DNA of 64,000 bases from Flammeovirgaceae bacterium UBA6059. Lineage in GTDB: Bacteria > Bacteroidota > Bacteroidia > Cytophagales > Cyclobacteriaceae. Below the pieces are notes generated by a model. That model was not told the origin of the DNA and did not search any database. It saw nothing but the letters and a program-made list of their open reading frames with translations. Shown here piece by piece: positions 53,891-62,971 of this stretch. The stretch is taken from the NCBI GenBank assembly GCA_002435755.1, contig DIYH01000023.1, positions 54,412 to 118,411 on the forward strand, written 5' to 3'. Position 1 is the first letter of the stretch, and each line of letters begins with the position of its first letter. The position numbers and the translations under genes were made by a program.

Positions 53891-54815
53891 AATCAGTATC
53901 ATCATACCTTCCTTTAATCAAGGTCAGTTTATAACTGAGACCCTTGAGTCAGTGCTTAATCAATCTTACCAGAATATTGAAATACTGGTGATTGATGGAG
54001 GTAGTACAGATAATACGATTCCTACGCTTGAGAAATACGACAGCAGAATTGCTTACTGGGTTTCCGAAAACGATAAGGGTACGTATGATGCCAATAACAA
54101 GGGCTTGAGTAAAATCACAGGTGATTATTGGTGTATTCTTAATTCAGATGATATTCTCTTACCCAATGCATTAGACAAGGTGGTTGAATCCGTGGAAGAA
54201 ACCAATGCGTCATGGATTGCTGGCGGAGTGTCATTGATTGATGAGAAGTCTTGTTCGAAAGCCGAGGTTTTGCTTATTGAACCCTCAATAAAGACTGCCG
54301 GTCTATCATTTATCACCAAAAATTGGATATATCATCCTGCCACATTTTTGCATCGCTCCATATTAGAGGAAGTTGGATACTTTATTGACTCGGATATTAT
54401 GGATTATGAGTACTGGCTGAGGCTTGAATCGGCAGGCTATTTTCCAGTAATTATTGATAGCCTTTTAGCTGGTCTACGGTTTCACTCTGACTGTAAATCA
54501 ATGGACTATTTAAAGATGTATAAACTGAATGTATCCCTTCTAAGGGATTATGCCAGCAAAATCGACAACAAAATGTTTAAGTCAGAAGTCGAAGAACGTA
54601 TCCATGAATGGGATAGAGAATACCTGATGGCTCAATTAAGGTTGTCGGTTGTTAATAAGTCTGTAATTGGAATTTTGAATGACTCATTATCATTGCTTGT
54701 AAAATTTCCAGGTGAATTATGCAGGCGTATGTATTGGGGTACGGTTATGAGATACAAAACTGGCCTTAGCCTTGAAGAGTATCACCCTTACCATTTCATG
54801 TTTGATGAAGGTTAG
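53877..54815 (+). CDS. Family 2 glycosyltransferase
   Basis: A 312-residue protein overlapping the GT4 gene by 14 bp. GT2 features: KISIIIPSFNQGQFITETLESVLNQ, ILVIDGGSTDNT, SENDKGTYDANNKGL, CILNSDDILLPNA and DYEYWLRLESAG. It belongs to the same subtype as the gene at 56081. Cytoplasmic, with a C-terminal amphipathic stretch. Confidence 0.92.
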   Translation: MEQPKISIIIPSFNQGQFITETLESVLNQSYQNIEILVIDGGSTDNTIPTLEKYDSRIAYWVSENDKGTYDANNKGLSKITGDYWCILNSDDILLPNALDKVVESVEETNASWIAGGVSLIDEKSCSKAEVLLIEPSIKTAGLSFITKNWIYHPATFLHRSILEEVGYFIDSDIMDYEYWLRLESAGYFPVIIDSLLAGLRFHSDCKSMDYLKMYKLNVSLLRDYASKIDNKMFKSEVEERIHEWDREYLMAQLRLSVVNKSVIGILNDSLSLLVKFPGELCRRMYWGTVMRYKTGLSLEEYHPYHFMFDEG

Positions 54816-56088
54816 TTTCTTCAATAGTTATTTGCAAGGAGGGGCAGCCAATGCTGCAATCAATCTTTATAATTCGTTAGATGGTATCAATAAGACTTTT
54901 TATTACAAAGAGAATATTCCTGAACGTCATAATAAAATTGTTGATGCTGATAGCAGTTTTGAACGAGTGGATGCTCATAAATCGAATTACCGTTCTGTAG
55001 TTCAACGTTTGCACAAGTCATTAAAGGCTCGTAGCTATTACAGCCAACTGAACAAGTTATTATCCAATAAGCCAAGTGGGTTTGAGCAATTCAGTGTTCC
55101 AAATCAATTTACTTCGACACCCATTTCTTTTTTCAGCAATGATCCCGGCATCATTCACTTGCACTGGATCGCGGAATGGATTGATTATACCAGTTTTTTT
55201 AACAGTCTATCATCGAATACACCAGTGGTGTGGACCCTACATGATATGAACCCCTTTACAGCGGGTTGTCATTTTTCTTTAGGGTGCGATCGGTACATCA
55301 AAGGCTGTGATATTTGTCCACAGTTAGCTTCTGATAATTCAGTTGATACATTTATCAAAAAAAAAGTAGAATCCATTTCTCGATTGACCAACCTGCACGT
55401 GGTTGCACCTTCTAATTGGCTGTCAGATTTGGCGAGTAAATCGATCGTCTTTAAAAATGCAAAACATTACGTGATTCCTTATGCTGTCGATATAGAGATA
55501 TTTCACCCTTCTTTTAAGAGAAATATTCATTTTAAAAGTGAAGCACTTAAAGTACTCTATGTTTCAGCTGATCTCGATAATCCAAGAAAAGGCTTTCACT
55601 ACTTTAAGTCACTTACTGAACAATTCAATGATACAAAGGAAATTGAGTTTTATTCAGTAGGAGATAACATTACTAAATCAGATAGTATTAAACAATTAGG
55701 AAGGATTGATTCAAAACAAGAGCTCGCTCGAGTATATTCTTCAGCTGACCTTCTAATAATGCCGTCAATAGAAGACAATCTCCCCAATGTTGTATTAGAA
55801 AGTATGGCATGTGGAACACCTGTTATTGGTTTTGATGTTGGAGGAATGGTAGATATGGTCCACCACAATCAAAATGGCTTCCTTTTCAAAGTAGGAGATA
55901 TTAAAGCGATGGCCAAAGTAATTGCTGATTGCAACCAGAACCGAGTGCAATTGAAAGAAATGGCCGCCCGTGGGGTAAACCTTGTGAGAGAATCATTTAG
56001 TACCTTAAATCAATTCGAAGCTTATAAAAAGATATACCAGGAGGTCTCTGATGTAAATTTAATGGGAGAACGGATTACCCATGCTTAG
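54805..56088 (+). CDS. Family 4 glycosyltransferase with Cys-rich insert
   Basis: A 427-residue protein from the ATG at 54805 (MKVSFFNSYLQGGAANAAINL), preferred over 54772. GT-B fold; donor site MPSIEDNLPNVVLESMACGTPVIGFDVGG. The insert after LHDMNPFTAGCHF has cysteines at the same spacing as the GT4 at 52637 (GCHFSLGCDRYIKGCDICPQ), so the two are likely paralogues acting on successive sugars. Overlaps both neighbours by about 10 bp. Confidence 0.92.
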   Translation: MKVSFFNSYLQGGAANAAINLYNSLDGINKTFYYKENIPERHNKIVDADSSFERVDAHKSNYRSVVQRLHKSLKARSYYSQLNKLLSNKPSGFEQFSVPNQFTSTPISFFSNDPGIIHLHWIAEWIDYTSFFNSLSSNTPVVWTLHDMNPFTAGCHFSLGCDRYIKGCDICPQLASDNSVDTFIKKKVESISRLTNLHVVAPSNWLSDLASKSIVFKNAKHYVIPYAVDIEIFHPSFKRNIHFKSEALKVLYVSADLDNPRKGFHYFKSLTEQFNDTKEIEFYSVGDNITKSDSIKQLGRIDSKQELARVYSSADLLIMPSIEDNLPNVVLESMACGTPVIGFDVGGMVDMVHHNQNGFLFKVGDIKAMAKVIADCNQNRVQLKEMAARGVNLVRESFSTLNQFEAYKKIYQEVSDVNLMGERITHA

Positions 56089-56815
56089 TGTGGTTGTTCC
56101 GTCATATAACCAGGCGGAGTATCTCGGCAATTGTCTTGACTCGATACTAAAGAATAATGATGTGGAAATCATTGTAATTGACGGTAATAGCGATGATAAC
56201 TCGGCTCAAATTATAGCCTCTAAAGAGGATCAACTCAATTATTGGATTAGTGAAGAGGATAAAGGTCAGGTAGATGCCATTAACAAGGGTTTTGATCATA
56301 CCTCCGGTAATATCATGTCATGGCTTAACTCGGATGACATTTTGTGTAACAATACGTCTTATAAAGTATTGAAGGCATTCGAAGACCCGGAGGTTCAATG
56401 GATTACTGGTGATTGCGAATTTATAGACAGTGCAGGTATCTCTTTAGGAATCAAAACCCCAGAGTTACCGGATTCTGTCAGAGACTGGCTTAACCTTCTT
56501 GTTCGAGGAAAAAGCTATCCGATTTTTCAACCTTCTACCTTCTGGAGAAGAGAGGTATGGGAGGAAAGTGGTCCACTAGATGATTCTTTGAATTATTCAT
56601 TCGACCATGAGTTCTTCTTCAAAATATTTCAGCGTTTTGGACCACCAACATTTATTGATGAAACGTTGAGTCAGTTTAGAGTTCACAAGCAAAGTAAGAC
56701 AAGCAGGCATCAGGCTTTGTTTGAAAAGGAGAACCGAAAAATTGGTCTTAGAAACTTATCAGGCCTACCATTTAAAGATCACGTCAGACTCAGGGCAGTC
56801 AGTATCCTGAAATGA
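56081..56815 (+). CDS. Family 2 glycosyltransferase
   Basis: A 244-residue protein. Key segments: SVVVPSYNQAEYLGNCLDSIL, EIIVIDGNSDDNS, SEEDKGQVDAINKGFDH, SWLNSDDI and NYSFDHEFFFKIFQRFG. Overlaps the GT4 gene before it by 8 bp and the DUF4838 gene after it by 4 bp. No membrane helix. Sugar unknown. Confidence 0.92.
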   Translation: MLSVVVPSYNQAEYLGNCLDSILKNNDVEIIVIDGNSDDNSAQIIASKEDQLNYWISEEDKGQVDAINKGFDHTSGNIMSWLNSDDILCNNTSYKVLKAFEDPEVQWITGDCEFIDSAGISLGIKTPELPDSVRDWLNLLVRGKSYPIFQPSTFWRREVWEESGPLDDSLNYSFDHEFFFKIFQRFGPPTFIDETLSQFRVHKQSKTSRHQALFEKENRKIGLRNLSGLPFKDHVRLRAVSILK

Positions 56816-58605
56816 AGAGTTTGTTACAAAAAACGATTGTCAGAGCCTTATTGGTAATTACTATTTTGAACCTGTTCCAGTGTAAAGAGCCAAACTATCC
56901 ACTGGTTAGTGAGGGGCAGTCGAATTATGTACTTATTTTAGACAAGTCGGAAAGCGAATTCATGATGGAGGTGCTGGCGTTGTTTCGGAATTATATCGAG
57001 CAGATTTCTCAATATGATATGCTTATGGTCGAGTCAGTTAGCAATGATGCCATACCTATTGTTATTACAACTTCTGATAGTAACTTGAATGCATCAGGAA
57101 CATTACCTGGCTCCTCACCACTTCTACGAACAGACGATTTCCTGATAAGAAATAATGAAGAAGGTCTTACTATAATTGGTGGTTCTGAGATAGCTACCTT
57201 TAATGGAGTGGTCCATTTTTTAGGTGACTATTTAGGTTGTCGCTGGTATGCACCTGATGAAAATTTCACTCCGAGACAAAGCACAATCGCTTTGCCTTAT
57301 TTCGAATACCGGCATACTCCCAGTTTCGAATATCGTGATGTACACTATCCGAGTAGCTTTGATTCCACTTGGTCGGTTCTGAATCATTTGACCCCTCATC
57401 ATCGGACAGTGTATTCCGAGGAAGGATCAAAGAGGTTGTTTCATCCTTATACTCATTCATTTTTCAAACTAGTTCCTCCTAGAGATCATTTTGATGCACA
57501 CCCCGAATATTACTCTCTTGTCGCTGACAAAAGAACATGGCAAAATGGTCAACTCTGTCTTTCTAATGCAAATGTGCGTGAAGTAGCTAGTAATAAACTA
57601 ATGAGCTGGCTAAACAGTGATGTTAGTGCTGAATACTTCTCGATTGATCAAATGGATCATGGACGATGGTGTGAGTGCTCAGGTTGTCGACAGTTAATAG
57701 AAGAAAAAAACGGATTAGGTGGATATGTGATTGATTTTGTAGATGATGTATCAAAGCAGGTACAAGATAAATATCCAGATGCTCGCTTTACAACATTGGC
57801 TTATCTCAATACTGAGGAAGCACCTTCAATTGATTTGAATACTAATACTACAATTAGATTATGTAGGTGGGGTTACTGCAATGCACACGCGTTAGATGAA
57901 TGTCATCATCATCAGTCTTTCGTCAATAAACCTAGCGCTGACTTTAGGGAAAACCTCTACAAATGGAAGAATATCACTGATCGGTTGTATATATGGGATT
58001 ATCATATAGATTTTTCCAACTACCTGATGCCCTATCCTAATTTCAGATCTATGGGAGGTAACATTGGCTACTATAGAAATCAAGGAGTAGCTGGCGTCTT
58101 TGCACAGGGTTCGGGTAAAGACTATTCTCAGTTTGCATCAATGAATGCGTGGGTTTTATCCCGACTATTGTGGCACACTGACCTGGATGCATATAGATTG
58201 AGAGAAGAATTTTGTCATGCCTATTACAAAGAAGCCTCTCGATATATTCTAGCCTATTTAGAATTATTGGATGAACTGATGAATTCATCTGACGCTTATC
58301 TGATACCCTACAGTGGAATGTCAGCCCTTAGTGCTAGTTTCCTGATGGAGGGTGAGTCATTTTTGGATGATGCTTTGGAAGAAGTGAAAAACGATAGTGT
58401 CCTTACCGCTCGCATCGAAAGAGAGCTATTGTGCCATCAGTTTGCCCAAATTGAAAAGCATACAGAAGGCGTTAAATTCAAAAATGTAAGTAGGAAAGTG
58501 TTTGATAAAGTACAAACTCATTTCATTCATTTGGTGAATCGCCACCAAATATCTCGATTTAGGGAGTTCAATGGTGATATAAAATATTACTTAGATGCTA
58601 GCTGA
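56812..58605 (+). CDS. DUF4838 lipoprotein (putative glycoside-hydrolase-like)
   Basis: A 597-residue protein with signal peptide and lipobox (LFQC, Cys24). An N-terminal alpha/beta part resembling GH67/GH84-type leader domains (VLILDKSESEF, then LTIIGGSEIATFNGVVHFLGDYLGCRWYAPDE) precedes the DUF4838 region with HPEYYSLVADKRTW, LCLSNANV, WCECSGCRQL, WKNITDRLYIWDYHIDFSNYLMPYPNF and GVAGVFAQGS. It is exported, unlike its glycosyltransferase neighbours, and overlaps one by 4 bp, so it may trim or remodel the same polysaccharide. Activity not established. Confidence 0.85.
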   Translation: MKSLLQKTIVRALLVITILNLFQCKEPNYPLVSEGQSNYVLILDKSESEFMMEVLALFRNYIEQISQYDMLMVESVSNDAIPIVITTSDSNLNASGTLPGSSPLLRTDDFLIRNNEEGLTIIGGSEIATFNGVVHFLGDYLGCRWYAPDENFTPRQSTIALPYFEYRHTPSFEYRDVHYPSSFDSTWSVLNHLTPHHRTVYSEEGSKRLFHPYTHSFFKLVPPRDHFDAHPEYYSLVADKRTWQNGQLCLSNANVREVASNKLMSWLNSDVSAEYFSIDQMDHGRWCECSGCRQLIEEKNGLGGYVIDFVDDVSKQVQDKYPDARFTTLAYLNTEEAPSIDLNTNTTIRLCRWGYCNAHALDECHHHQSFVNKPSADFRENLYKWKNITDRLYIWDYHIDFSNYLMPYPNFRSMGGNIGYYRNQGVAGVFAQGSGKDYSQFASMNAWVLSRLLWHTDLDAYRLREEFCHAYYKEASRYILAYLELLDELMNSSDAYLIPYSGMSALSASFLMEGESFLDDALEEVKNDSVLTARIERELLCHQFAQIEKHTEGVKFKNVSRKVFDKVQTHFIHLVNRHQISRFREFNGDIKYYLDAS

Positions 58606-58612
58606 AGACTAA

Positions 58613-59545
58613 ATGAATGTTGGCATGGGAACACTAAGTATCATTATCCCAACTAAAAATCGTAAAGAGTTTCTTAGAATTACAGTAGATAATCTCTTGA
58701 AACAAACGAGGATACCGGACGAAATCATTGTCGTAGATGATCACTCATCTGATGGGACACTTGATTTTCTTAATTCTGCGTACAATGGACAGGTTCGAGG
58801 TGTTACAAACAAAGGGCATGGTCCAGGTGCTGCTCGAAATACTGGGTTCCAGCATTCAACGGGAGAGTATATCAAATTTTTTGATTCTGACGATATCCTC
58901 TCATTGAATAGCCTAGAAGTACAATTGAAAGACTTAGAGAAATCTGGTCAAGAAATGGTGTATTCCCCTTACGTGCATGCACGATTTAGCTCTGGGAAAT
59001 GGTTGCAGAAGGACGTCATAATTCAATTCTATCCTATTCCGAAAGGTAAGTCACTTCGAGATTGTATGGCCTATGGTTTTTTCTCCGTAATTCCAGGTAT
59101 GACATTCAGAAGAAGCCTCATTGAGACCATAGGACCATGGCGTGAGGATATAATTGCTTATGAAGACTGGGATTATCTATGGAGAATAGGTCAACTCGTC
59201 CAAAATCCAAGACATACCAATGAATGCTTAATGATCTACAGGATCCATGATCAGCAAACAACTGGAAATCAACGAGATGATAATTATCGGGATCAAAATA
59301 GGTTAAAATGTTTATCACGAATATTGAAAGACCCTAACCTGCCATTGAAGCTGAGATTTCTTTTGAAAGTTGAACTATATAGTACCAAAGCACTATTAAA
59401 TAAGAATAATGGAATACCACCCATTTATAAAATGGGAAGGCTCTTCAAAAGATTAAGAAACAAATATCAGAGATTAATAACAGGGACCAACTGGGAGGTT
59501 TATCATGGTGTTAAAAATAAATCCATCCATGATTATTCGTTTTGA
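58613..59545 (+). CDS. Family 2 glycosyltransferase
   Basis: A 310-residue protein. GT2 features: TLSIIIPTKNRKEFLRITVDNLLKQ, EIIVVDDHSSDGTLDFL, NKGHGPGAARNTGF, KFFDSDDILSL and AYEDWDYLWRIG. The internal Met4 is an equally possible start. Its stop lies 3 bp from that of the converging FkbM gene, so transcription ends tail to tail without an obvious terminator. Confidence 0.92.
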   Translation: MNVGMGTLSIIIPTKNRKEFLRITVDNLLKQTRIPDEIIVVDDHSSDGTLDFLNSAYNGQVRGVTNKGHGPGAARNTGFQHSTGEYIKFFDSDDILSLNSLEVQLKDLEKSGQEMVYSPYVHARFSSGKWLQKDVIIQFYPIPKGKSLRDCMAYGFFSVIPGMTFRRSLIETIGPWREDIIAYEDWDYLWRIGQLVQNPRHTNECLMIYRIHDQQTTGNQRDDNYRDQNRLKCLSRILKDPNLPLKLRFLLKVELYSTKALLNKNNGIPPIYKMGRLFKRLRNKYQRLITGTNWEVYHGVKNKSIHDYSF

Positions 59546-59548
59546 TAC

Positions 59549-60367
59549 TTACCTTTCGTTAAGATCAATATCCTTGCGAATGGCTATAATGTTTTGATAA
59601 TGATAAAGCTCATACCATAGCGGTCCGTCCTTGTAATAATTAATCTTCAGTAGTGAATCAGGGAGCAATCTATAAAGATTAAAATTAGATAGAAGATCAA
59701 TATAATCTTTCAAAAGCACACGACTCACAACATTCATATAGTTGAATTCAAAATGTATGATATCTACAATTCCTTTATTAAGGCTGTCGCTTGCTCCTTT
59801 TAGTATTTTGTATTCACTTCCTTCAGTGTCAAGTTTAAGCAGCGAGATACGATCAATACTGTTTTGTTCAACGAATCTATCTAGCGTACTCACCTTGATA
59901 TTGACAAAATCTGCCTCCGCTTTATGCTGGTATGAGATTACTTCTTCATACATGGTAGCTAGTTCGGATCCTTTTAAGCCCTTGATGTCATACATCTTAG
60001 TTTCACCTTGGAAATCTGAAAGAGCTAGCTCAAATAAGCGACATTTTGTTGGTCTGAATCGCTGTTTTAATTTTTTGAATGTCTCTGGATGGGGTTCAAG
60101 ACAGAAGACAGAAGGAATGTCTAAAAACTCATAAGTGTAGTCACCCACATTGGCTCCTACGTCAACCACCACATCAATCTCATGATGATTCTTGAGATAA
60201 TTGAATAAAAATTTTTCGCCGTTATTCTTCTTGTCAGAATTTAATACCCCTAAACCTCTAAGTGATAATTCGAATAGAAACTTGTGAAATCGTACCAGGT
60301 AAGGCTTTGAAAAGAGATTCGGATAAACGGAAAAGAGCTTTTGTTTCAGATTACCAGGTACACTCAT
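59549..60367 (-). CDS. FkbM-family methyltransferase, antisense to the locus
   Basis: A 272-residue protein with FkbM features: DVVVDVGANVGDYTYEFLDI, FCLEPHPETFKKLKQRF, VSTLDRFVEQNSIDRISLLKLDTEGSEYKILKGA and IHFEFNYMN. The only clear reverse-strand gene in the polysaccharide locus. Its start is 32 bp from that of the divergent gene at 60400, so they share a very short promoter region. Likely sugar O-methylation. Confidence 0.9.
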   Translation of the reverse strand: MSVPGNLKQKLFSVYPNLFSKPYLVRFHKFLFELSLRGLGVLNSDKKNNGEKFLFNYLKNHHEIDVVVDVGANVGDYTYEFLDIPSVFCLEPHPETFKKLKQRFRPTKCRLFELALSDFQGETKMYDIKGLKGSELATMYEEVISYQHKAEADFVNIKVSTLDRFVEQNSIDRISLLKLDTEGSEYKILKGASDSLNKGIVDIIHFEFNYMNVVSRVLLKDYIDLLSNFNLYRLLPDSLLKINYYKDGPLWYELYHYQNIIAIRKDIDLNER

Positions 60368-60399
60368 AATTCACGATCATTAAACCTCAATTAATTATT

Positions 60400-61086
60400 A
60401 TGCTAAGTAAAGAAAATAGAGAAGATATCTTGAATAAAGAAGATCAGTTTAATCTTTTCGGTGCGATACGTTTTGAGCTTAAGTCATACATGGGACGCAA
60501 GCTATACAGTAAAAAACCTCCCTTCAAACTATTAGAAGGAAAACCAAAACTTCTTCATTTAGGTAGTTCAATGAGACTACTTCCAGATTTCATTAATGCT
60601 GACTTTTATGTTTTTAGAGAAATGATCCCATTCGCTCAAAAAAAATCGTGGGATTGGTTTTTAGATTTAAGATACCCTTTGAACTGCCCGTCCGATAGCT
60701 GGGACGGGATTTTTTCAGAGCATGTGCTAGAACACTTATATCCTGATCAAGTATTAGCTCTTTTGAAAGAGTTGCATCGTGTTTTGAAACCCGGGAGTTG
60801 GTTAAGAATTAGCGTTCCAGATGTGGAAAAATACGTTAATCATTATAACGGAATGAAGCAAGAGGGTTTTGAGGTCTGGGGTACGGGTTGTGAGGCCTTA
60901 AGAAGTATCAGTCAAAATTGGACGCACATATCTCTATGGGACACAGAACTGCTAAGTCTGTTTCTTAAGGAAGCAGGTTTTAATAAAGTAGAGTCAAGAA
61001 ATTTTGGAGAAGGTGTTGACTCGCAATTAATCAAAGAACAGGAACATCGAGCTTGGGAAAGTCTTTATGTAGAGGCACAAAAATAA
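60400..61086 (+). CDS. SAM-dependent methyltransferase-like protein
   Basis: A 228-residue protein of the predicted-SAM-methyltransferase type: KLLHLGSSMRLLPDFINADFYV, FLDLRYPL, WDGIFSEHVLEHLYPDQVLALLKELHRVLKPGSWLRISVPDVEKYV. The classical Gly-rich first loop is replaced by HLGSS, as is usual in this group. Such proteins accompany glycosyltransferases in many capsule loci. The 3' end overlaps the GT61 frame by 34 bp. Confidence 0.8.
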   Translation: MLSKENREDILNKEDQFNLFGAIRFELKSYMGRKLYSKKPPFKLLEGKPKLLHLGSSMRLLPDFINADFYVFREMIPFAQKKSWDWFLDLRYPLNCPSDSWDGIFSEHVLEHLYPDQVLALLKELHRVLKPGSWLRISVPDVEKYVNHYNGMKQEGFEVWGTGCEALRSISQNWTHISLWDTELLSLFLKEAGFNKVESRNFGEGVDSQLIKEQEHRAWESLYVEAQK

Positions 61087-62243
61087 ATCTGAATAGCTTG
61101 CTACAGTATATTAAGCAAACACTAAGAAGACTAGAACTTAAATTTTCTAATGCCTCAAAAATTAGAAAGGTTGAAGAATTAAATCCAGATGAGATATCTG
61201 TTGTATACCATGAACTTCAAATTAATAAACCATCGGTAATACACCACCTTGATTATAACCCCAATCTTAATGGGCAGATTGATGAACTTTTTAGTAGATA
61301 CAGAGAGGTCAGATTGTTTCGTCAATATTTAGCAGTTTTTGACAATGTAACTTTTACAGGTAGAGATGGACTTATGATTTTTGAGAATGGAAGTTTTTGT
61401 CTTGACCATGTCCATTTCTTCGATGATTATATTCGCCATAGTAAGGATTACTATAGAAGATGGTTAAAGAGAAAAAAAGTGTCATTCAATTCGACGGAGG
61501 CATATTCATTATTGGGATATAAACCAGGTGAATTTTATCACATGATGTCCGACATACTTCCCAGATTGTATTTTATAAAAGATATATTGCCTAGCTCAAT
61601 CAAGTATATCGTTCCTAAGAAATCTCCAGAGGCATTTCTGGAGGCGATATCGGCAATTGGTATTGAAAAGAGTCAGCTGATCTTTATTCATGAATACGAG
61701 GATGTTCAGGTTTCAAAACTTTATTGGTCACCGCCTTTGACCTACTCGGGTTTTAGTGAACCATTAACTTCAATCAAACTATCAAAGAATCTGTTGAAAT
61801 CAGTTTACAAGGATCAGAAAATATCTTTAAAAAAACGAACGTATATAACTCGTCGTGATTCTTCTAAGAGAAGAGTTTCCAATGAAAAAGATTTAATAAA
61901 CCTGTTATTAAGATATGATTTCCAGGTTGTTGAACTATCGAATATGACCTTTCAAGATCAAGTGAAAGTGTTTAATAATAGCTTATTAATAATAGCTCCC
62001 CATGGAGCAGGGTTGGTAAATCTTCTTTATTGCCAACAAGGAACACGTGTACTAGAATTGTTTCCTGTTAAGATGCCTCGTGGTGGTACATGTTACTGGT
62101 CTCTATCTTCGGCTATGAAGCTGAAATACAACTATGTTAATTGTCAAAGTGATGGGAATTCTGACGATGAAGATTTCGCAGTACCATTAGACAATCTTGC
62201 ATCATGGATTAATAACGACATTAAAAATTCCGACCATGCTTAA
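61053..62243 (+). CDS. Family 61 (DUF563) glycosyltransferase
   Basis: A 396-residue protein. The GT61 signature is clear: VVELSNMTFQDQVKVFNNSLLIIAPHGAGLVNLLYCQQGTRVLELFP, given here by its core HGAGLVNLLYC, preceded by KKRTYITRRDSSKRRVSNE. The middle has KPGEFYHMMSDILPRLYFI. GT61 enzymes include xylosyl- and arabinosyl-type transferases. The first ATG overlaps the gene before it by 34 bp; a start slightly further in is possible. Confidence 0.88.
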   Translation: MGKSLCRGTKINLNSLLQYIKQTLRRLELKFSNASKIRKVEELNPDEISVVYHELQINKPSVIHHLDYNPNLNGQIDELFSRYREVRLFRQYLAVFDNVTFTGRDGLMIFENGSFCLDHVHFFDDYIRHSKDYYRRWLKRKKVSFNSTEAYSLLGYKPGEFYHMMSDILPRLYFIKDILPSSIKYIVPKKSPEAFLEAISAIGIEKSQLIFIHEYEDVQVSKLYWSPPLTYSGFSEPLTSIKLSKNLLKSVYKDQKISLKKRTYITRRDSSKRRVSNEKDLINLLLRYDFQVVELSNMTFQDQVKVFNNSLLIIAPHGAGLVNLLYCQQGTRVLELFPVKMPRGGTCYWSLSSAMKLKYNYVNCQSDGNSDDEDFAVPLDNLASWINNDIKNSDHA

Positions 62244-62961
62244 ACCTAATCTATACGACTTGCCCGAGATATTTAGAGACTTCTATCAGCAGGATAATTT
62301 AGTAGGAGCAAGTGGCCAGTTGCATGGTCTTGGAAGCGGGAGTGGCTCTACACTTAATAATTTGCTTATTATCAACAGTTTATTTCATGATCGTATTCCA
62401 TTAAGAACTTTGGAAATTGGGTTCTGTCATGGTGTATCGGGCCTCCTGTTGCTTTCACTTCATGAACTGTATGATAAAGGGGGTACGCATCATGCAATAG
62501 ATCCATTCCAATCAACAGCATGGGATTCTGTGGGAAAATTACAAGTGAATCATTGGAACTTGGATAACAGATTTACACTTTATGAAGACTTTTCTTGTCA
62601 CGTACTGTCAAAACTATGTCTGGAGAAGAAAAAATATGATTTAATATATATCGATGGGTCCCACTTGTTTGAGGACGTATTTGTTGATTTATACTACAGT
62701 CTAAGATTACTTGAGGATGGTGGTGTTGTTCTGTTTGATGACAGTACTGACCCTCATGTTGCTAAGGTATTGACATTTATAGAGTCAAACTATGATGAAT
62801 TCTTAAAACCACTAGACTTGGTTAAGTATAGAGGAAATAGAATTTTTGACAAAATCAAATATAAAGCAGCAGCCAAGTTAAAATTTTCACAACTAACTGG
62901 ATATGAAAAACAATCTGATAAATATTTAAGAGACTGGAGGGTAAAGCTCGAGCGTTTTTAG
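62236..62961 (+). CDS. Class I SAM methyltransferase
   Basis: A 241-residue protein from the ATG at 62236, which overlaps the GT61 stop by 8 bp. Features: LRTLEIGFCHGVSGLLLLSLHEL (SAM loop), THHAIDPFQSTAWDSVG, YDLIYIDGSHLFEDVFVDLYYSLRLLEDGGVVLFDDS. This Methyltransf_24 pattern (DGSH) is typical of sugar or cephalosporin-hydroxylase-like methyltransferases. Likely modifies the polysaccharide. Confidence 0.83.
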   Translation: MLKPNLYDLPEIFRDFYQQDNLVGASGQLHGLGSGSGSTLNNLLIINSLFHDRIPLRTLEIGFCHGVSGLLLLSLHELYDKGGTHHAIDPFQSTAWDSVGKLQVNHWNLDNRFTLYEDFSCHVLSKLCLEKKKYDLIYIDGSHLFEDVFVDLYYSLRLLEDGGVVLFDDSTDPHVAKVLTFIESNYDEFLKPLDLVKYRGNRIFDKIKYKAAAKLKFSQLTGYEKQSDKYLRDWRVKLERF

Positions 62962-62971
62962 ATCAGTGAAG

